Positions 26,725-35,562 of a DNA stretch of 64,000 bases are shown piece after piece (position 1 is the first letter of the stretch; each line of letters starts with the position of its first letter). Position numbers and translations under genes: made by a program. The DNA is from Silicimonas sp. (lineage in GTDB: Bacteria > Pseudomonadota > Alphaproteobacteria > Rhodobacterales > Rhodobacteraceae). A model generated the notes under the pieces. That model worked only from the letters and a program-made list of their open reading frames with translations. It was not told where the DNA came from and did not search any database. The DNA lies in the NCBI GenBank assembly GCA_022820365.1, contig JAJEFO010000065.1, positions 17,879 to 81,878 of the forward strand, read 5' to 3'.

Positions 26725-27294
26725 TCACCGAAGGTCGGCAGCCGTGTCTACGTCGGCAAGGGCGTCGACCATTGCGATCGGTCTCGGAAGCGTGGGGAGC
26801 GCATCGGCAAGGGTCTCCGAATGCGACCAGCGCGTGCCCCGAAACAGGCCCTTGGGCGGGCGCTGCGGATGAAGGAGGCCGATCATCCAGAATCCGCCAT
26901 CGTCGGCAGGCCCGATGACGGATCGGGCACGGCCCAGCGCCGAGAATCCGGCAGCAACGTGTTGCCTGTCGACTCCAGGAATGTCGGATCCGATGAGCAG
27001 TGTCGGTCCCGGTGTCGCCCCGAGCGCCCGCGTCATCCTCTCACCCAGATCCCCGGATCCCTGTGGGATGCGCGGGAGGTCGGGCGGCCAGACACGGCTC
27101 ATGAATCCCTCGCTGTCAGGCGTGACGGCAACGACCAACTGCCAGCGGGGGTCGCGGAGACGGCGCAGGACGCTCCTGACCTGATGCCGGTACCACCATG
27201 CCGCGGTCACCATGCCGATGTCCCGCCCAAGGCGCGTTTTGACCCGGCCCGGGTGCGGCTCCTTGACCATGACGATCAAGGTCCGTTGCCTCAC
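26725..27294 (-). CDS. DUF2064 / TIGR04282-type glycosyltransferase-like protein
   Basis: A 189-residue protein of the GT-A-like DUF2064 family. Signature parts: VMVKEPHPGRVKTRLG (nucleotide-binding start), LIGSDIPGVDRQHV (DxD-like region) and GPADDGGFWMIGL. The family is often called a putative glycosyltransferase or nucleotidyltransferase; the substrate is unknown. It starts at GTG 27294, overlapping the GNAT stop by 4 nt (GTGA), so it is translated in the dapE operon. No membrane segment. Confidence 0.8.
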   Translation of the reverse strand: MRQRTLIVMVKEPHPGRVKTRLGRDIGMVTAAWWYRHQVRSVLRRLRDPRWQLVVAVTPDSEGFMSRVWPPDLPRIPQGSGDLGERMTRALGATPGPTLLIGSDIPGVDRQHVAAGFSALGRARSVIGPADDGGFWMIGLLHPQRPPKGLFRGTRWSHSETLADALPTLPRPIAMVDALADVDTAADLR

Positions 27295-27707
27295 AGGGAA
27301 AGGACCATTTCGCGATGCGGGATGCCTGCATCGAAGTATTCCGGGCCGGTGACTTCAAAGCCAAGAGCCTCGTAGAACCCGATCGCGTGGACCTGGGATC
27401 CGAGGCTTGCCCGGGCAACGCCCTCCCTTCTCAGTTCATTCAGGGCCGCGTGCATGATGTCCTTGCCCAATCCGCAACCGCGCTTATCCACGAGAACTGC
27501 CACACGACCGATCCTTCCCGTATCGCCCTCGACCAGAAGGCGTGCGGTGCCGACGGGCATTCCGTCCTTGAAGGCAACGAGATGGATCGCGTCGTCGTCG
27601 CGGCCGTCTCGCTCATCCGCTTCGTCAACGCCCTGTTCCTCGATGAAGACGCGGGCGCGGATGTCCAGAACGGCCGGCATGTCGCGCGGTTCTGCCCTGC
27701 GAATCAT
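27291..27707 (-). CDS. GNAT family N-acetyltransferase (ElaA-like)
   Basis: A 138-residue acetyltransferase. The acetyl-CoA motif [17 protein letters not shown] is of the R/Q-x-x-G-x-G/A type, preceded by the beta-strand RIGRVAVL, and FYEALGFEV is the usual GNAT C-terminal signature. ATG 27707 overlaps the dapE stop by 4 nt (ATGA); the longer open frame upstream lies within dapE. Substrate unknown. Part of the coupled chain dapE - GNAT - DUF2064. Confidence 0.87.
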   Translation of the reverse strand: MIRRAEPRDMPAVLDIRARVFIEEQGVDEADERDGRDDDAIHLVAFKDGMPVGTARLLVEGDTGRIGRVAVLVDKRGCGLGKDIMHAALNELRREGVARASLGSQVHAIGFYEALGFEVTGPEYFDAGIPHREMVLSL

Positions 27708-28846
27708 GCAAAATACCTGTCGAGGATTCGGCGATAGACTGCCGCGAGCCGCACGATCTGCGCGATCTCGACGCGCTCGTCGACCTCGTGCATAGTCTTG
27801 CCGGCGAGGCCGAACTCCACGACCGGGCAATGCCGCTTAATGAATCGCGCATCGGAGGAGCCACCGGTTGTAGAATGGTCGGGCAAGAGACCAGTTTCAG
27901 CTTGGATTGCTTCGGAAACGAGTTCCGAAAACGCACCGGGCGGAGTGACAAAGCTCTCGCCGGAAACCTTGGTCTCCATCGATATCTCGACGCCCGACTC
28001 CGCTGCAGCCCGCGCGGCCTCCTCTTCGAGCCATGCCGTCAGGCTGTCGGAACTGTGGGCATCATTGAACCTGATGTTCAGCGCAGCCTTGCATGCTGCG
28101 GGAATGACATTCGTGGCGGCATTGCCAGTGTCGAACGTGGTGACGGCAAGCGTCGACGGCTGAAAATGCTCGGTGCCGTCGTCGAGCTTGTGGCCGGCGA
28201 ACCTGTCCATGAGTCGTGCAAGAACATGAACCGGATTCCTGGCCCGGTCCGGATACGCCGTATGGCCCTGCAAGCCAATCGCCGTGAAATGCGCGGACAT
28301 GGAGCCCCTGCGCCCAATCTTGATCGTGTCACCCAGCGACTCGACCGAGGTCGGCTCTCCGACGATGCAATCCGTCATGGCTTCGCCGTTCGCGGACATC
28401 CAGTCGAGAATTGCCGTGGTGCCGTCGGTTGCCTCGCCTTCTTCGTCGCCGGTGATGGAAATGATGATCGCGCCCTTGGGCGGGCTTTCCTGCACGAAGG
28501 AAATTGCGGCGGACACGAAAGCCGCGACGCCAGACTTCATGTCGACGGCGCCGCGACCGTAGAGCCAGCCATCACGCTCCTCGGCCGCGAAGGGGTCGAC
28601 AGACCAGATCTCCGGATCGCCGGGAGGCACGACGTCGGCATGCCCGTTGAAGCCGAAAGTCCGTGCTGCAGCTTTCTCGCCCCAACGTGCAACGAGGTTC
28701 GAGACACCACCCCTGTCGGCACGAAAGCAGTCAAAGCCGGCCTCGCGCAGCGTGGATTCCAGCAGCGCGATTGCACCGCCTTCCTCCGGGGTGACGGTCC
28801 TGCAGCGAACAAGTTGCCGCGTCAGTTCGACGGGATCACGGCTCAT
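27704..28846 (-). CDS. dapE: Succinyl-diaminopimelate desuccinylase
   Basis: A 380-residue M20 zinc hydrolase making LL-diaminopimelate for lysine and peptidoglycan. Metal ligands: His69 and Asp71 in [12 protein letters not shown], Asp102 in [11 protein letters not shown], Glu135/136 in [10 protein letters not shown]. Full length. Its position in the same strand and series as dapD (two genes upstream, with a HAD phosphatase between) confirms the pathway. 3' end coupled to a GNAT gene by a 4-nt overlap. Confidence 0.95.
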   Translation of the reverse strand: MSRDPVELTRQLVRCRTVTPEEGGAIALLESTLREAGFDCFRADRGGVSNLVARWGEKAAARTFGFNGHADVVPPGDPEIWSVDPFAAEERDGWLYGRGAVDMKSGVAAFVSAAISFVQESPPKGAIIISITGDEEGEATDGTTAILDWMSANGEAMTDCIVGEPTSVESLGDTIKIGRRGSMSAHFTAIGLQGHTAYPDRARNPVHVLARLMDRFAGHKLDDGTEHFQPSTLAVTTFDTGNAATNVIPAACKAALNIRFNDAHSSDSLTAWLEEEAARAAAESGVEISMETKVSGESFVTPPGAFSELVSEAIQAETGLLPDHSTTGGSSDARFIKRHCPVVEFGLAGKTMHEVDERVEIAQIVRLAAVYRRILDRYFA

Positions 28847-28942
28847 GCGCCTTGGCTAGCCTTTGCCGCGCGCGGTCGCAATCACGCTTTCCGGACAACT
28901 TCACCGCGCGCCGGCGAGAAGAATGAATAGATAGGTGCATCG

Positions 28943-29578
28943 CTACAACCCGAGTTCCGCGATCGCCGCTTGCAATGCATCCGGGCGATCAATGACAGCC
29001 CCGGCACCATGCCATTCCGATTCCTTCCCGTATCCCCACCTGACAGCGACGCTCTTCATCCCAACTTCCTTGGCAGCCGCCATGTCGAACTCCCGGTCTC
29101 CGACCATCACGGCCCTGTCCGCAGTCTCGCCGGTCTCGGCGAGAGCATGTGCCAGCAGGTCGCCTTTCCATTTTCGCGTGCCGTCAAGCTCCGGGCCGAA
29201 TTCGCGTTCCATGTATTTGGCGAGGCCAAAACGCTGCGTGATCTGCCGGGCAAAGACATGGGGCTTTGCCGTAGCGAGATAGAGGCGCGCCCCGGATTCC
29301 CTAAGGGCGCCCAGCGCGTCGGGAACGCCGTCATACACACGCGCATCGAACATGCCCGACTCGAGGTAGTGTTCCCTGTAAACGGCGATCACCGCATCGG
29401 GATCGGAGAGTCCCATGCTGCGAAAGGACTCGTCGAATGGCGGTCCGATCATCCAGGCAAGATCGGACTCGGCAAGCGCGCGATGGCCGGTGGATTCGAG
29501 TGCGCGGCGCAAGGACGCGAGAATCCCACGGTGAGATTCCATGAGCGTGCCATCGAGATCGAGAAACACTGCCGTCAT
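28943..29578 (-). CDS. HAD-superfamily hydrolase (phosphoglycolate phosphatase-like)
   Basis: A 211-residue HAD subfamily IA phosphatase. Motif I is FLDLDGTL at residues 5-12 (nucleophile Asp), motif II a Thr in YLATAKP, motif III a Lys before motif IV DRAVMVGDREFDM. The cap is alpha-helical. ATG 29578 has AGGAG upstream; earlier codons are not homologous. It sits between dapD and dapE in many relatives; its substrate is unknown. Confidence 0.88.
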   Translation of the reverse strand: MTAVFLDLDGTLMESHRGILASLRRALESTGHRALAESDLAWMIGPPFDESFRSMGLSDPDAVIAVYREHYLESGMFDARVYDGVPDALGALRESGARLYLATAKPHVFARQITQRFGLAKYMEREFGPELDGTRKWKGDLLAHALAETGETADRAVMVGDREFDMAAAKEVGMKSVAVRWGYGKESEWHGAGAVIDRPDALQAAIAELGL

Positions 29579-29770
29579 GTCAATTCTCCTGTCGGTGTGC
29601 TCCCGACAGCCAATTTGCCGCCTTCCGACTTTCCGCAGCCTCCCGTCCATTCAACCTGGAGCGAACGGCATGCGCAACTTCGGCGGCAAGGTTCCAATTT
29701 CGGTCGAGGGCGCATTGTGCGTTTGGCATGTGAATATGCGAGGCACGTCTCCACATTGAAGGAAACGGCT

Positions 29771-30598
29771 TCAATCGCGCAGGAGTTCGTTGATGCCGGT
29801 CTTCGAACGCGTCCTTTCGTCGACCTGCTTCACGATGACCGCGCAATAGAGACTGACGCCGTTCTTCGAGGGCATCGATCCAGCGACAACCACCGAGTAT
29901 GGCGGGACCTCTCCGTACAGGATCTCGCCCGTGTCGCGCACGACGATCTTCGTGGACTGGCCGATGAAGACACCCATGCCGAGAACCGAGCCTTCGCGGA
30001 CAATTACCCCTTCCACCACCTCCGACCGGGCGCCAACAAAGCAATTGTCCTCGATGATCGTCGGCCCGGCCTGCATTGGCTCGAGAACGCCACCGATGCC
30101 GACGCCGCCCGAAAGATGGACATTCTTGCCGATCTGGGCACAAGAACCGACCGTCGCCCAAGTGTCCACCATAGTGCCTTCGTCAACATAGGCGCCAAGA
30201 TTGACGAAGGACGGCATCAGCACAACGCCCGGCGCGATGTAGGCGGACCTGCGCACGACGCAATTGGGCACGGCGCGAAAGCCGGCCGCCTTCCATCTGT
30301 TGTCGTTCCAGCCTTTCCACTTGTTGTCGACCTTGTCCCACCAGGCGGCACCTTGCGGACTGCCTTCCTGCAGTTCCATGTCCTTGAGACGGAAGCCGAG
30401 GAGCACGGCCTTCTTTGCCCACTGGTTGACGTGCCAAGTGCCGTCATCCATGCGCTCGGCGACGCGAATCCGGCCTTCGTCCAGCGCTGTCAGGGTACTC
30501 TCGATGGCGTCACGGCTTTCGCCGGTCGTCACGGGCGTTATCTCGTCGCGGACGTTCCAGGCGGCTTCGATCGCGGCTTCGAGCTGAGCGTTGGACAT
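29771..30598 (-). CDS. dapD: 2,3,4,5-tetrahydropyridine-2,6-dicarboxylate N-succinyltransferase
   Basis: A 275-residue left-handed beta-helix enzyme using succinyl-CoA in the lysine/DAP pathway. The hexapeptide repeats run over about residues 105-225 (for example [36 protein letters not shown]). ATG 30598, with GAGGTAT upstream, gives the standard [10 protein letters not shown] start and family length (about 274). Upstream in-frame codons would overlap the CoA-binding gene's end and are not used. Confidence 0.95.
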   Translation of the reverse strand: MSNAQLEAAIEAAWNVRDEITPVTTGESRDAIESTLTALDEGRIRVAERMDDGTWHVNQWAKKAVLLGFRLKDMELQEGSPQGAAWWDKVDNKWKGWNDNRWKAAGFRAVPNCVVRRSAYIAPGVVLMPSFVNLGAYVDEGTMVDTWATVGSCAQIGKNVHLSGGVGIGGVLEPMQAGPTIIEDNCFVGARSEVVEGVIVREGSVLGMGVFIGQSTKIVVRDTGEILYGEVPPYSVVVAGSMPSKNGVSLYCAVIVKQVDERTRSKTGINELLRD

Positions 30599-30666
30599 CT
30601 GGATACCTCGTGTAGCAAATGCCGGCGACATAGCTTCTGGCCGGACCGAGGGCAACGGCGCTTTCG

Positions 30667-31161
30667 TCATTCGCCGCGCGGCAGTTTCGAAGAGACGCGC
30701 ACGCCGCCGATGCCAGCAAGATTCGGTCCGCCGAACAGGCGCATGTGCTCGACCTTGGGGCAACGGTCCTGAACAACGATTAGCCCGTGCGCACGCGCCT
30801 TCGCCGCTGCCGCCTCGTGGCGTACGCCGTATTGCATCCAGACGGCCTTGAGACCGGGCATCAAATGAGCGAGCGCGTCGTCGACAATGTCTGGTACAGC
30901 GTCGGAACGGCGAAAGACGTCAAGCATGTCAATGCTGACGCTCGAGGGGATGTCGCGAATGCTCGCCAGTATCGTCTCGCCCAGCAGGGTCTCGCCCGCC
31001 CGTGTCGGATTGATCGGAATCACCCGCCGACCCCGCCCACTGAAATACGTCGCAACAAACAGGGATGCACTGACGGGATTCGTGGAAGCACCGACCATGG
31101 CAATGGTGCTTGTCTTCTCAAGAACCTGCCGAAGAGTCGAGTCCTTGCTGTTGTCCGGCAT
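30667..31161 (-). CDS. CoA-binding domain protein (YccU-like)
   Basis: A 164-residue Rossmann-fold CoA_binding_2 protein. Seen: [22 protein letters not shown] at residues 19-40 and [16 protein letters not shown] after it, then [19 protein letters not shown] and a [11 protein letters not shown] end, all typical of the YccU family, whose role is unclear. ATG 31161 lies only 6 nt after the asparaginase stop, so the two are one transcript. Confidence 0.88.
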   Translation of the reverse strand: MPDNSKDSTLRQVLEKTSTIAMVGASTNPVSASLFVATYFSGRGRRVIPINPTRAGETLLGETILASIRDIPSSVSIDMLDVFRRSDAVPDIVDDALAHLMPGLKAVWMQYGVRHEAAAAKARAHGLIVVQDRCPKVEHMRLFGGPNLAGIGGVRVSSKLPRGE

Positions 31162-31167
31162 TGGCCG

Positions 31168-32160
31168 TCATCCTCCTGGAGGCGTGGCGAAGCCCGCGGC
31201 GGGACGCATGACCCCGGTGGCGAGTCCGTTCCAGTTGCGGATGTCACGGTTGAGCAGCGGATGGTTCTCGTTGATTGCGCGGAACCGTGCAAGCAAGACC
31301 GCCATCGCGACTTCGGATGCACGTGTGGCACCATCAGCGATCTTGAGGGCAATTCCGAGTTTCCGTTTCGGCAAAATCGCGACATAGACACCCTCGGCAC
31401 CGGTCTTGACGGCCAAGGGCTCGTTCGCCGATTCCATCAACGCCGCACAGGCGCGGCCATGTCCCGACACCAGGTCCGGATGCGCGATCATGGCGTCGAC
31501 AATCCTCTTCATCGCAACGTCACGGATGCCGCCGCTGCTTCCCGCGGCGGCAAATCGCGCCATGGCGCGTGCAAGGCCCGCAAGGCTGACCGCGAAGTTC
31601 GGGGCCGAGCAGCCATCGATTCCGAAGCCCGGGCTTTCCTCGTTGCAGGTCTCCTCGATCGCCAGACGCACGGAACGCTGCACGGGATGATCCGGATCGA
31701 CATAGTCGAGCCCGGCATCAAGGTGCCGTGCGAGCGCTAGGAATCCCGCATGCTTGCCCGAGCAGTTGTTGTAGACGCGTGTCACTTCCTTGCCGACGCG
31801 ATTCATCCAAAGGCAATGTTCACGGTCGCGCGACGCCTGGGGCCCGCACAACAGCGCGTTGTCGTCAAGGCCAAGATCCGCCAGCCACTGGCTTACGAGA
31901 AAGACCTGGTGCCTCTCTCCGCTGTGCGAAGCGCAGGCAAGCGCCAGCTGCTCGGTTGAAAGGTCTGCACCTGCCCCGCTTTCGATCAGCGGCAAGGCCT
32001 GCAGCATCTTGGCCGAAGAGCGGGGGAGAATGACCACGCCCGGGTCACCCCAGGCATCAACGATCCTTCCGCCCGCATTTGCGATTGCCGCATGACCCTC
32101 GTGGCGGGACTCCATGAAGTCCCCTCGAAGGATCTCGACCATCGGCACGGGTCGGGTCAT
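31168..32160 (-). CDS. L-asparaginase, Rhizobium etli type (PF06089)
   Basis: A 330-residue protein of the asparaginase-II family typified by R. etli ReAV, unrelated to E. coli AnsA/AnsB. Residues match that type: the SxxK pair Ser48/Lys51 in PRSSAKML, Ser80 in SHSGE, Cys133 and Lys136 in NNCSGKHAG, and Asp182/Cys184 in IDGCSAPNF, which in ReAV are catalytic and zinc-binding. It would hydrolyse asparagine to aspartate in the cytoplasm. Upstream of and coupled to the CoA-binding gene. Confidence 0.88.
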   Translation of the reverse strand: MTRPVPMVEILRGDFMESRHEGHAAIANAGGRIVDAWGDPGVVILPRSSAKMLQALPLIESGAGADLSTEQLALACASHSGERHQVFLVSQWLADLGLDDNALLCGPQASRDREHCLWMNRVGKEVTRVYNNCSGKHAGFLALARHLDAGLDYVDPDHPVQRSVRLAIEETCNEESPGFGIDGCSAPNFAVSLAGLARAMARFAAAGSSGGIRDVAMKRIVDAMIAHPDLVSGHGRACAALMESANEPLAVKTGAEGVYVAILPKRKLGIALKIADGATRASEVAMAVLLARFRAINENHPLLNRDIRNWNGLATGVMRPAAGFATPPGG

Positions 32161-32312
32161 GGGTTCGCTCCGCTCGGTTAAGACGAAATTCTACGGGCAG
32201 GGGGTTCCATCAAGAGCTTGAGATACGCTATTAGAGACCTGTTGGACAGGAACATTGCGCCTGTGACAACGGGCAGGAATCGGGCGGACAGATCCGGAGG
32301 CAAAGTGGCACG

Positions 32313-32846
32313 ATGACGACAGTACGTAATTTCTCCGCTTTGGCACTGTCCGTGGCGGCGGCGTGCGTTGCGGGAAGCGTCAACGCGCAAGATGCGGGTA
32401 CGCGTGTGGGGGAGGCATCCGACTGGCAGGTCTTCGAGGGATCCGACCCAAAGGCTTGCTGGGCCGTGACAGCACCCAAGAAGTCCGAAAACACGCGTGA
32501 CGGCAGGGAGGTGACGGTTCGCCGGGGCGACACGCTCCTGTTCGTGACCTATCAGCCTGCGGGCAACGTGGCGGGTGAAGTCAGCTTCACGGGCGGATAC
32601 CCGTTCGCGAAAGGCTCGACCGCGACGCTGGAAATTGACGGCGCGACGTTTGAGCTCTTCACCGAGGGAGAATATGCTTGGCCCGCGACACCGGCCGAGG
32701 ACCGGAAGATCGTGACCGCCATGAAGCGGGGAGCCGATGCGGTCGTGACCGCACGCTCGACCCGTGGAACGCAGACAAAGGACACGTTTTCGCTGATCGG
32801 TGCGACGGCCATGATCGAGAACGCCGAGAAACGCTGCGGATCCTGA
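32313..32846 (+). CDS. Invasion-associated locus B (IalB) family protein
   Basis: A 177-residue exported protein. Signal peptide over residues 1-25 (cleavage after VNAQ), then the IalB domain: DWQVFEG, CWAVTAPK, a beta-rich core GEVSFTGGYPFAKGS and an end Cys (EKRCGS) that likely pairs with the first. The family is common in alphaproteobacteria, and its role outside Bartonella is unclear. Monocistronic on the plus strand, divergent from the asparaginase. Confidence 0.85.
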   Translation: MTTVRNFSALALSVAAACVAGSVNAQDAGTRVGEASDWQVFEGSDPKACWAVTAPKKSENTRDGREVTVRRGDTLLFVTYQPAGNVAGEVSFTGGYPFAKGSTATLEIDGATFELFTEGEYAWPATPAEDRKIVTAMKRGADAVVTARSTRGTQTKDTFSLIGATAMIENAEKRCGS

Positions 32847-33034
32847 CGCAGCAAGCCCGCGACTGATGCCGGCATGACCCGCCCTTCACACCGGTCAGTG
32901 CTGAATCATGAAACCGTCCCGATGACGGAATTGGCAGGCCTTCCCGGAGCCCAGGTTCGGTGCTCATTGAGGAAGACTCCGGCAACCAGATCTGAATCAC
33001 CTATGTCCATGCCCTGACCCTAGGACCGCAAATC

Positions 33035-34225
33035 ATGACTGTTCGCGCACCGATAACGCCTGATGTCCTGACCGTCCCGCGCAAGGAATCTTCGAGCAAC
33101 GGGCGGATCAATCTCCTGGGGCTTTCTTGGGACAAGCTCTTCAAGACGCTTGTCCAGGCAGGCACGCCAGAAAGGCAGGCAAGGATGCGGTCCCGTCAAG
33201 TCTGGCAATGGATGTATCACTGGGGTGTTCGCGACTTCGCAGCAATGACAAATCTCTCGAAGGCTTACCGTGCCATGCTGGAAGAGCGATTCGTGATCTC
33301 CTTGCCGGAGGTCGTTCGCCGACAGGTCAGTGCCGACGGCACGCGCAAGCTGCTGGTAAGGATCGCCGGAGGACACGAGGTTGAAACGGTCTACATACCG
33401 GAAGAGGATCGGGGCACGCTTTGCGTATCTTCGCAGGTCGGCTGCACGCTGACCTGTTCCTTCTGCCACACCGGCACGCAGAAGCTCGTGAGAAACCTGG
33501 CCCCGGACGAGATCGTGGGTCAGGTCATGCTGGCGCGCGACGATCTCGGCGAGTGGCCAGAGCCGGGAATTGGGTCGGGCGAGACGGGTCCGAGGCTCCT
33601 GTCAAACGTCGTGCTGATGGGCATGGGCGAACCGCTCTACAATTTCGATGCCGTCCGCGACGCAATGAAGATCGTGATGGACGGCGAAGGCATCGCCCTC
33701 TCGCGGCGGCGGGTCACCTTGTCGACAAGCGGGGTCGTGCCTGAAATCGCGCGAACCGCAACGGAGATCGGCTGCATGCTGGCGGTCAGCTTTCATGCAA
33801 CGACGGACGAGGTGCGCAACCAGCTGGTGCCAATTAACCGGCGCTGGAACATCGCCGAACTCCTGGACGCGCTGCGGGCCTATCCTAAGCTCTCGAATTC
33901 GGAGCGGATCACCTTCGAATACGTAATGTTGAAGGGTGTCAATGACAGCGACGAGGACGCGCGGAGGCTCGTCAAGCTGATTCGGGGCATTCCCGCGAAG
34001 GTCAACCTGATCCCGTTCAACGCGTGGCCGGGCGCGCCGTACGAACGGTCCGACCAATCCCGGATCAGGGCCTTTGCCGACATCGTGCACAAGGCCGGCT
34101 ACGCCTCGCCAGTGCGCACTCCGCGCGGCGAGGACATCATGGCGGCCTGCGGTCAGCTCAAGTCGGATACCGAACGGGCCCGGAAGAGCCGGGCAGAAGT
34201 CCTTGGGGAGGCCGGGCTGGCATAG
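33035..34225 (+). CDS. rlmN: 23S rRNA/tRNA adenine-C2 methyltransferase
   Basis: A 396-residue radical-SAM enzyme methylating A2503 of 23S rRNA and A37 of some tRNAs. The CxxxCxxC cluster motif is Cys137, Cys141, Cys144 ([11 protein letters not shown]); Cys372 in IMAACGQL is the conserved cysteine of the second half of the mechanism. [11 protein letters not shown] and the [11 protein letters not shown] block are typical. Full length. ATG 33035 is the first in frame. Confidence 0.95.
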   Translation: MTVRAPITPDVLTVPRKESSSNGRINLLGLSWDKLFKTLVQAGTPERQARMRSRQVWQWMYHWGVRDFAAMTNLSKAYRAMLEERFVISLPEVVRRQVSADGTRKLLVRIAGGHEVETVYIPEEDRGTLCVSSQVGCTLTCSFCHTGTQKLVRNLAPDEIVGQVMLARDDLGEWPEPGIGSGETGPRLLSNVVLMGMGEPLYNFDAVRDAMKIVMDGEGIALSRRRVTLSTSGVVPEIARTATEIGCMLAVSFHATTDEVRNQLVPINRRWNIAELLDALRAYPKLSNSERITFEYVMLKGVNDSDEDARRLVKLIRGIPAKVNLIPFNAWPGAPYERSDQSRIRAFADIVHKAGYASPVRTPRGEDIMAACGQLKSDTERARKSRAEVLGEAGLA

Positions 34226-34436
34226 AGTAGGGCGCGTTTCGCCTGCACTCACCTGACCGCAGAGGGGAATCCGGGAAAGGTAGAGCGGCCCCGCAGCGAT
34301 AAGACAAGCCCTGCTCTGGGTGGCAAGGCTCGACATGGCGGCGTCCAGTCCGTCATGACAGTCCCGTGCGCAGGCGTTCCTCGGAATTCCCGTCATGGAG
34401 CCGCAATGCCATCAGACTTTCGGGCCACATACGGCG

Positions 34437-35261
34437 CTACCTGTCCTGCGACCAGCCATCCATCACCGCTACCGCCTCGTCGGCGGTCTCGACAAAGCGA
34501 AAGATCTCGAGATCGTCCGGCGAAATCGTGCCCGCCTCCGCGAGGGCTTCCCAATTGACGATGCGCTTCCAGAAGTCGCTCCCAAAGAGGATGAACGGCA
34601 CCGGCCGCATGCGTCCTGTCTGAATGAGCGTCAACGTCTCGAAGAGCTCGTCCAAGGTGCCGAACCCGCCGGGGAAGACCGCGATAGCTGCTGCACGCAT
34701 CAGGAAATGCATCTTTCGAATAGCGAAGTAGTGGAAGTTGAAATTGAGATCGGGCGTGATGTACTCGTTGGGCATCTGTTCGTGCGGCAGCACGATATTG
34801 AGCCCGATCGACACGCCACCTGCCTCCGCTGCCCCTCGATTCCCGGCCTCCATCACTCCAGGGCCGCCACCCGTGACGATCACGTGCTCCTTGCCGTCGC
34901 TTGAATCTGCGGCCGACCGCTCAGTGACGATGCGGGCGAATTCCCGGGCTTCCTCGTAGTAGCGGCTGAGTTCCGCGAGAGTCTCGGAGCCGACTCTGTC
35001 CTGTTGCTCTGGACTAGGGATGCGCGCTCCACCGAAGAGGACAACGGTAGAATTGACGCCGTATTCTTCCATCAGCAACTCGGGCTTGAGAAGCTCGAGT
35101 TGAAGGCGAACCGGCCTAAGGTCGTCACGACAGAGAAAGTCGGAATCCGCGAAGGCAAGCCGGTATGCGGGTGACACTGTCTGTGGCGTGTCTGGAACGT
35201 CCCGGGCGGTTTCGATGTCCTGATGCGCGTGGGGGAAAAGGCGGGATTCGTCGTTGGCCAT
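34437..35261 (-). CDS. LOG family protein (TIGR00730)
   Basis: A 274-residue lysine-decarboxylase-like protein. The phosphoribohydrolase motifs are present: TGGGPGVMEAGNRGA and PGGFGTLDELFE, as in cytokinin-activating LOG enzymes, which split nucleoside 5'-monophosphates to base and ribose-5-phosphate. The N-terminal 90 residues are an extra region found in the longer bacterial members. ATG 35261 has GGGAG upstream. Lies just outside the arsenite island. Confidence 0.85.
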   Translation of the reverse strand: MANDESRLFPHAHQDIETARDVPDTPQTVSPAYRLAFADSDFLCRDDLRPVRLQLELLKPELLMEEYGVNSTVVLFGGARIPSPEQQDRVGSETLAELSRYYEEAREFARIVTERSAADSSDGKEHVIVTGGGPGVMEAGNRGAAEAGGVSIGLNIVLPHEQMPNEYITPDLNFNFHYFAIRKMHFLMRAAAIAVFPGGFGTLDELFETLTLIQTGRMRPVPFILFGSDFWKRIVNWEALAEAGTISPDDLEIFRFVETADEAVAVMDGWSQDR

Positions 35262-35422
35262 GATCTGCTCCCTGACAATGTGCCGCCCATCAATGGCAGG
35301 CCAGCCGAAGCGACTCAATGGCACCCGACGCCGCCAGGCCAGTGGAGGGCGATCATGCCTGTCATAAATCAGTCAACATCCGTCCTAGCCGGCTGTCATG
35401 GTCCGGGTCTCCTGCGACAATT

Positions 35423-35549
35423 GTTGCCATCAAACTTGCGGATGACGGCCGCAGGAGGCGGTTCGATGAGAGGCAAGGCAGTGGAAGTGGTGCTGAGCGA
35501 CGAGGAGCTCGGGACGGGCGGCCCGGACGGGCCGCCCGCAGGTTCTTGA
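35423..35549 (+). mobile_element. IS630-family transposase remnant, left copy
   Basis: Starts 43 nt before an ATG at 35466 reading MRGKAVEVVLSDEE, the N-terminus of IS630-type transposases, then breaks off at about 35513. The 91 nt 35423-35513 are repeated in inverted orientation at 42699-42789 with about ten mismatches by my count. The rest of the element is gone; the arsenite genes begin directly after. Confidence 0.7.
35515..35538. terminator. GC-rich perfect hairpin downstream of aioA
   Basis: Ten-base arms CGGGCGGCCC and GGGCCGCCCG around a 4-nt loop GGAC, 24 nt beyond the aioA stop on the minus strand. It may end aioBA transcripts, but no T-tract follows on either strand, so an intrinsic terminator is not certain. 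Confidence 0.45.
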
Positions 35550-35562
35550 AGTCGTTTTCGGC

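Noticed and set aside
28970..30772. A 600-codon plus-strand frame opposite HAD phosphatase and dapD
   Set aside because: Antisense to conserved genes with correct motifs; no domain of its own.
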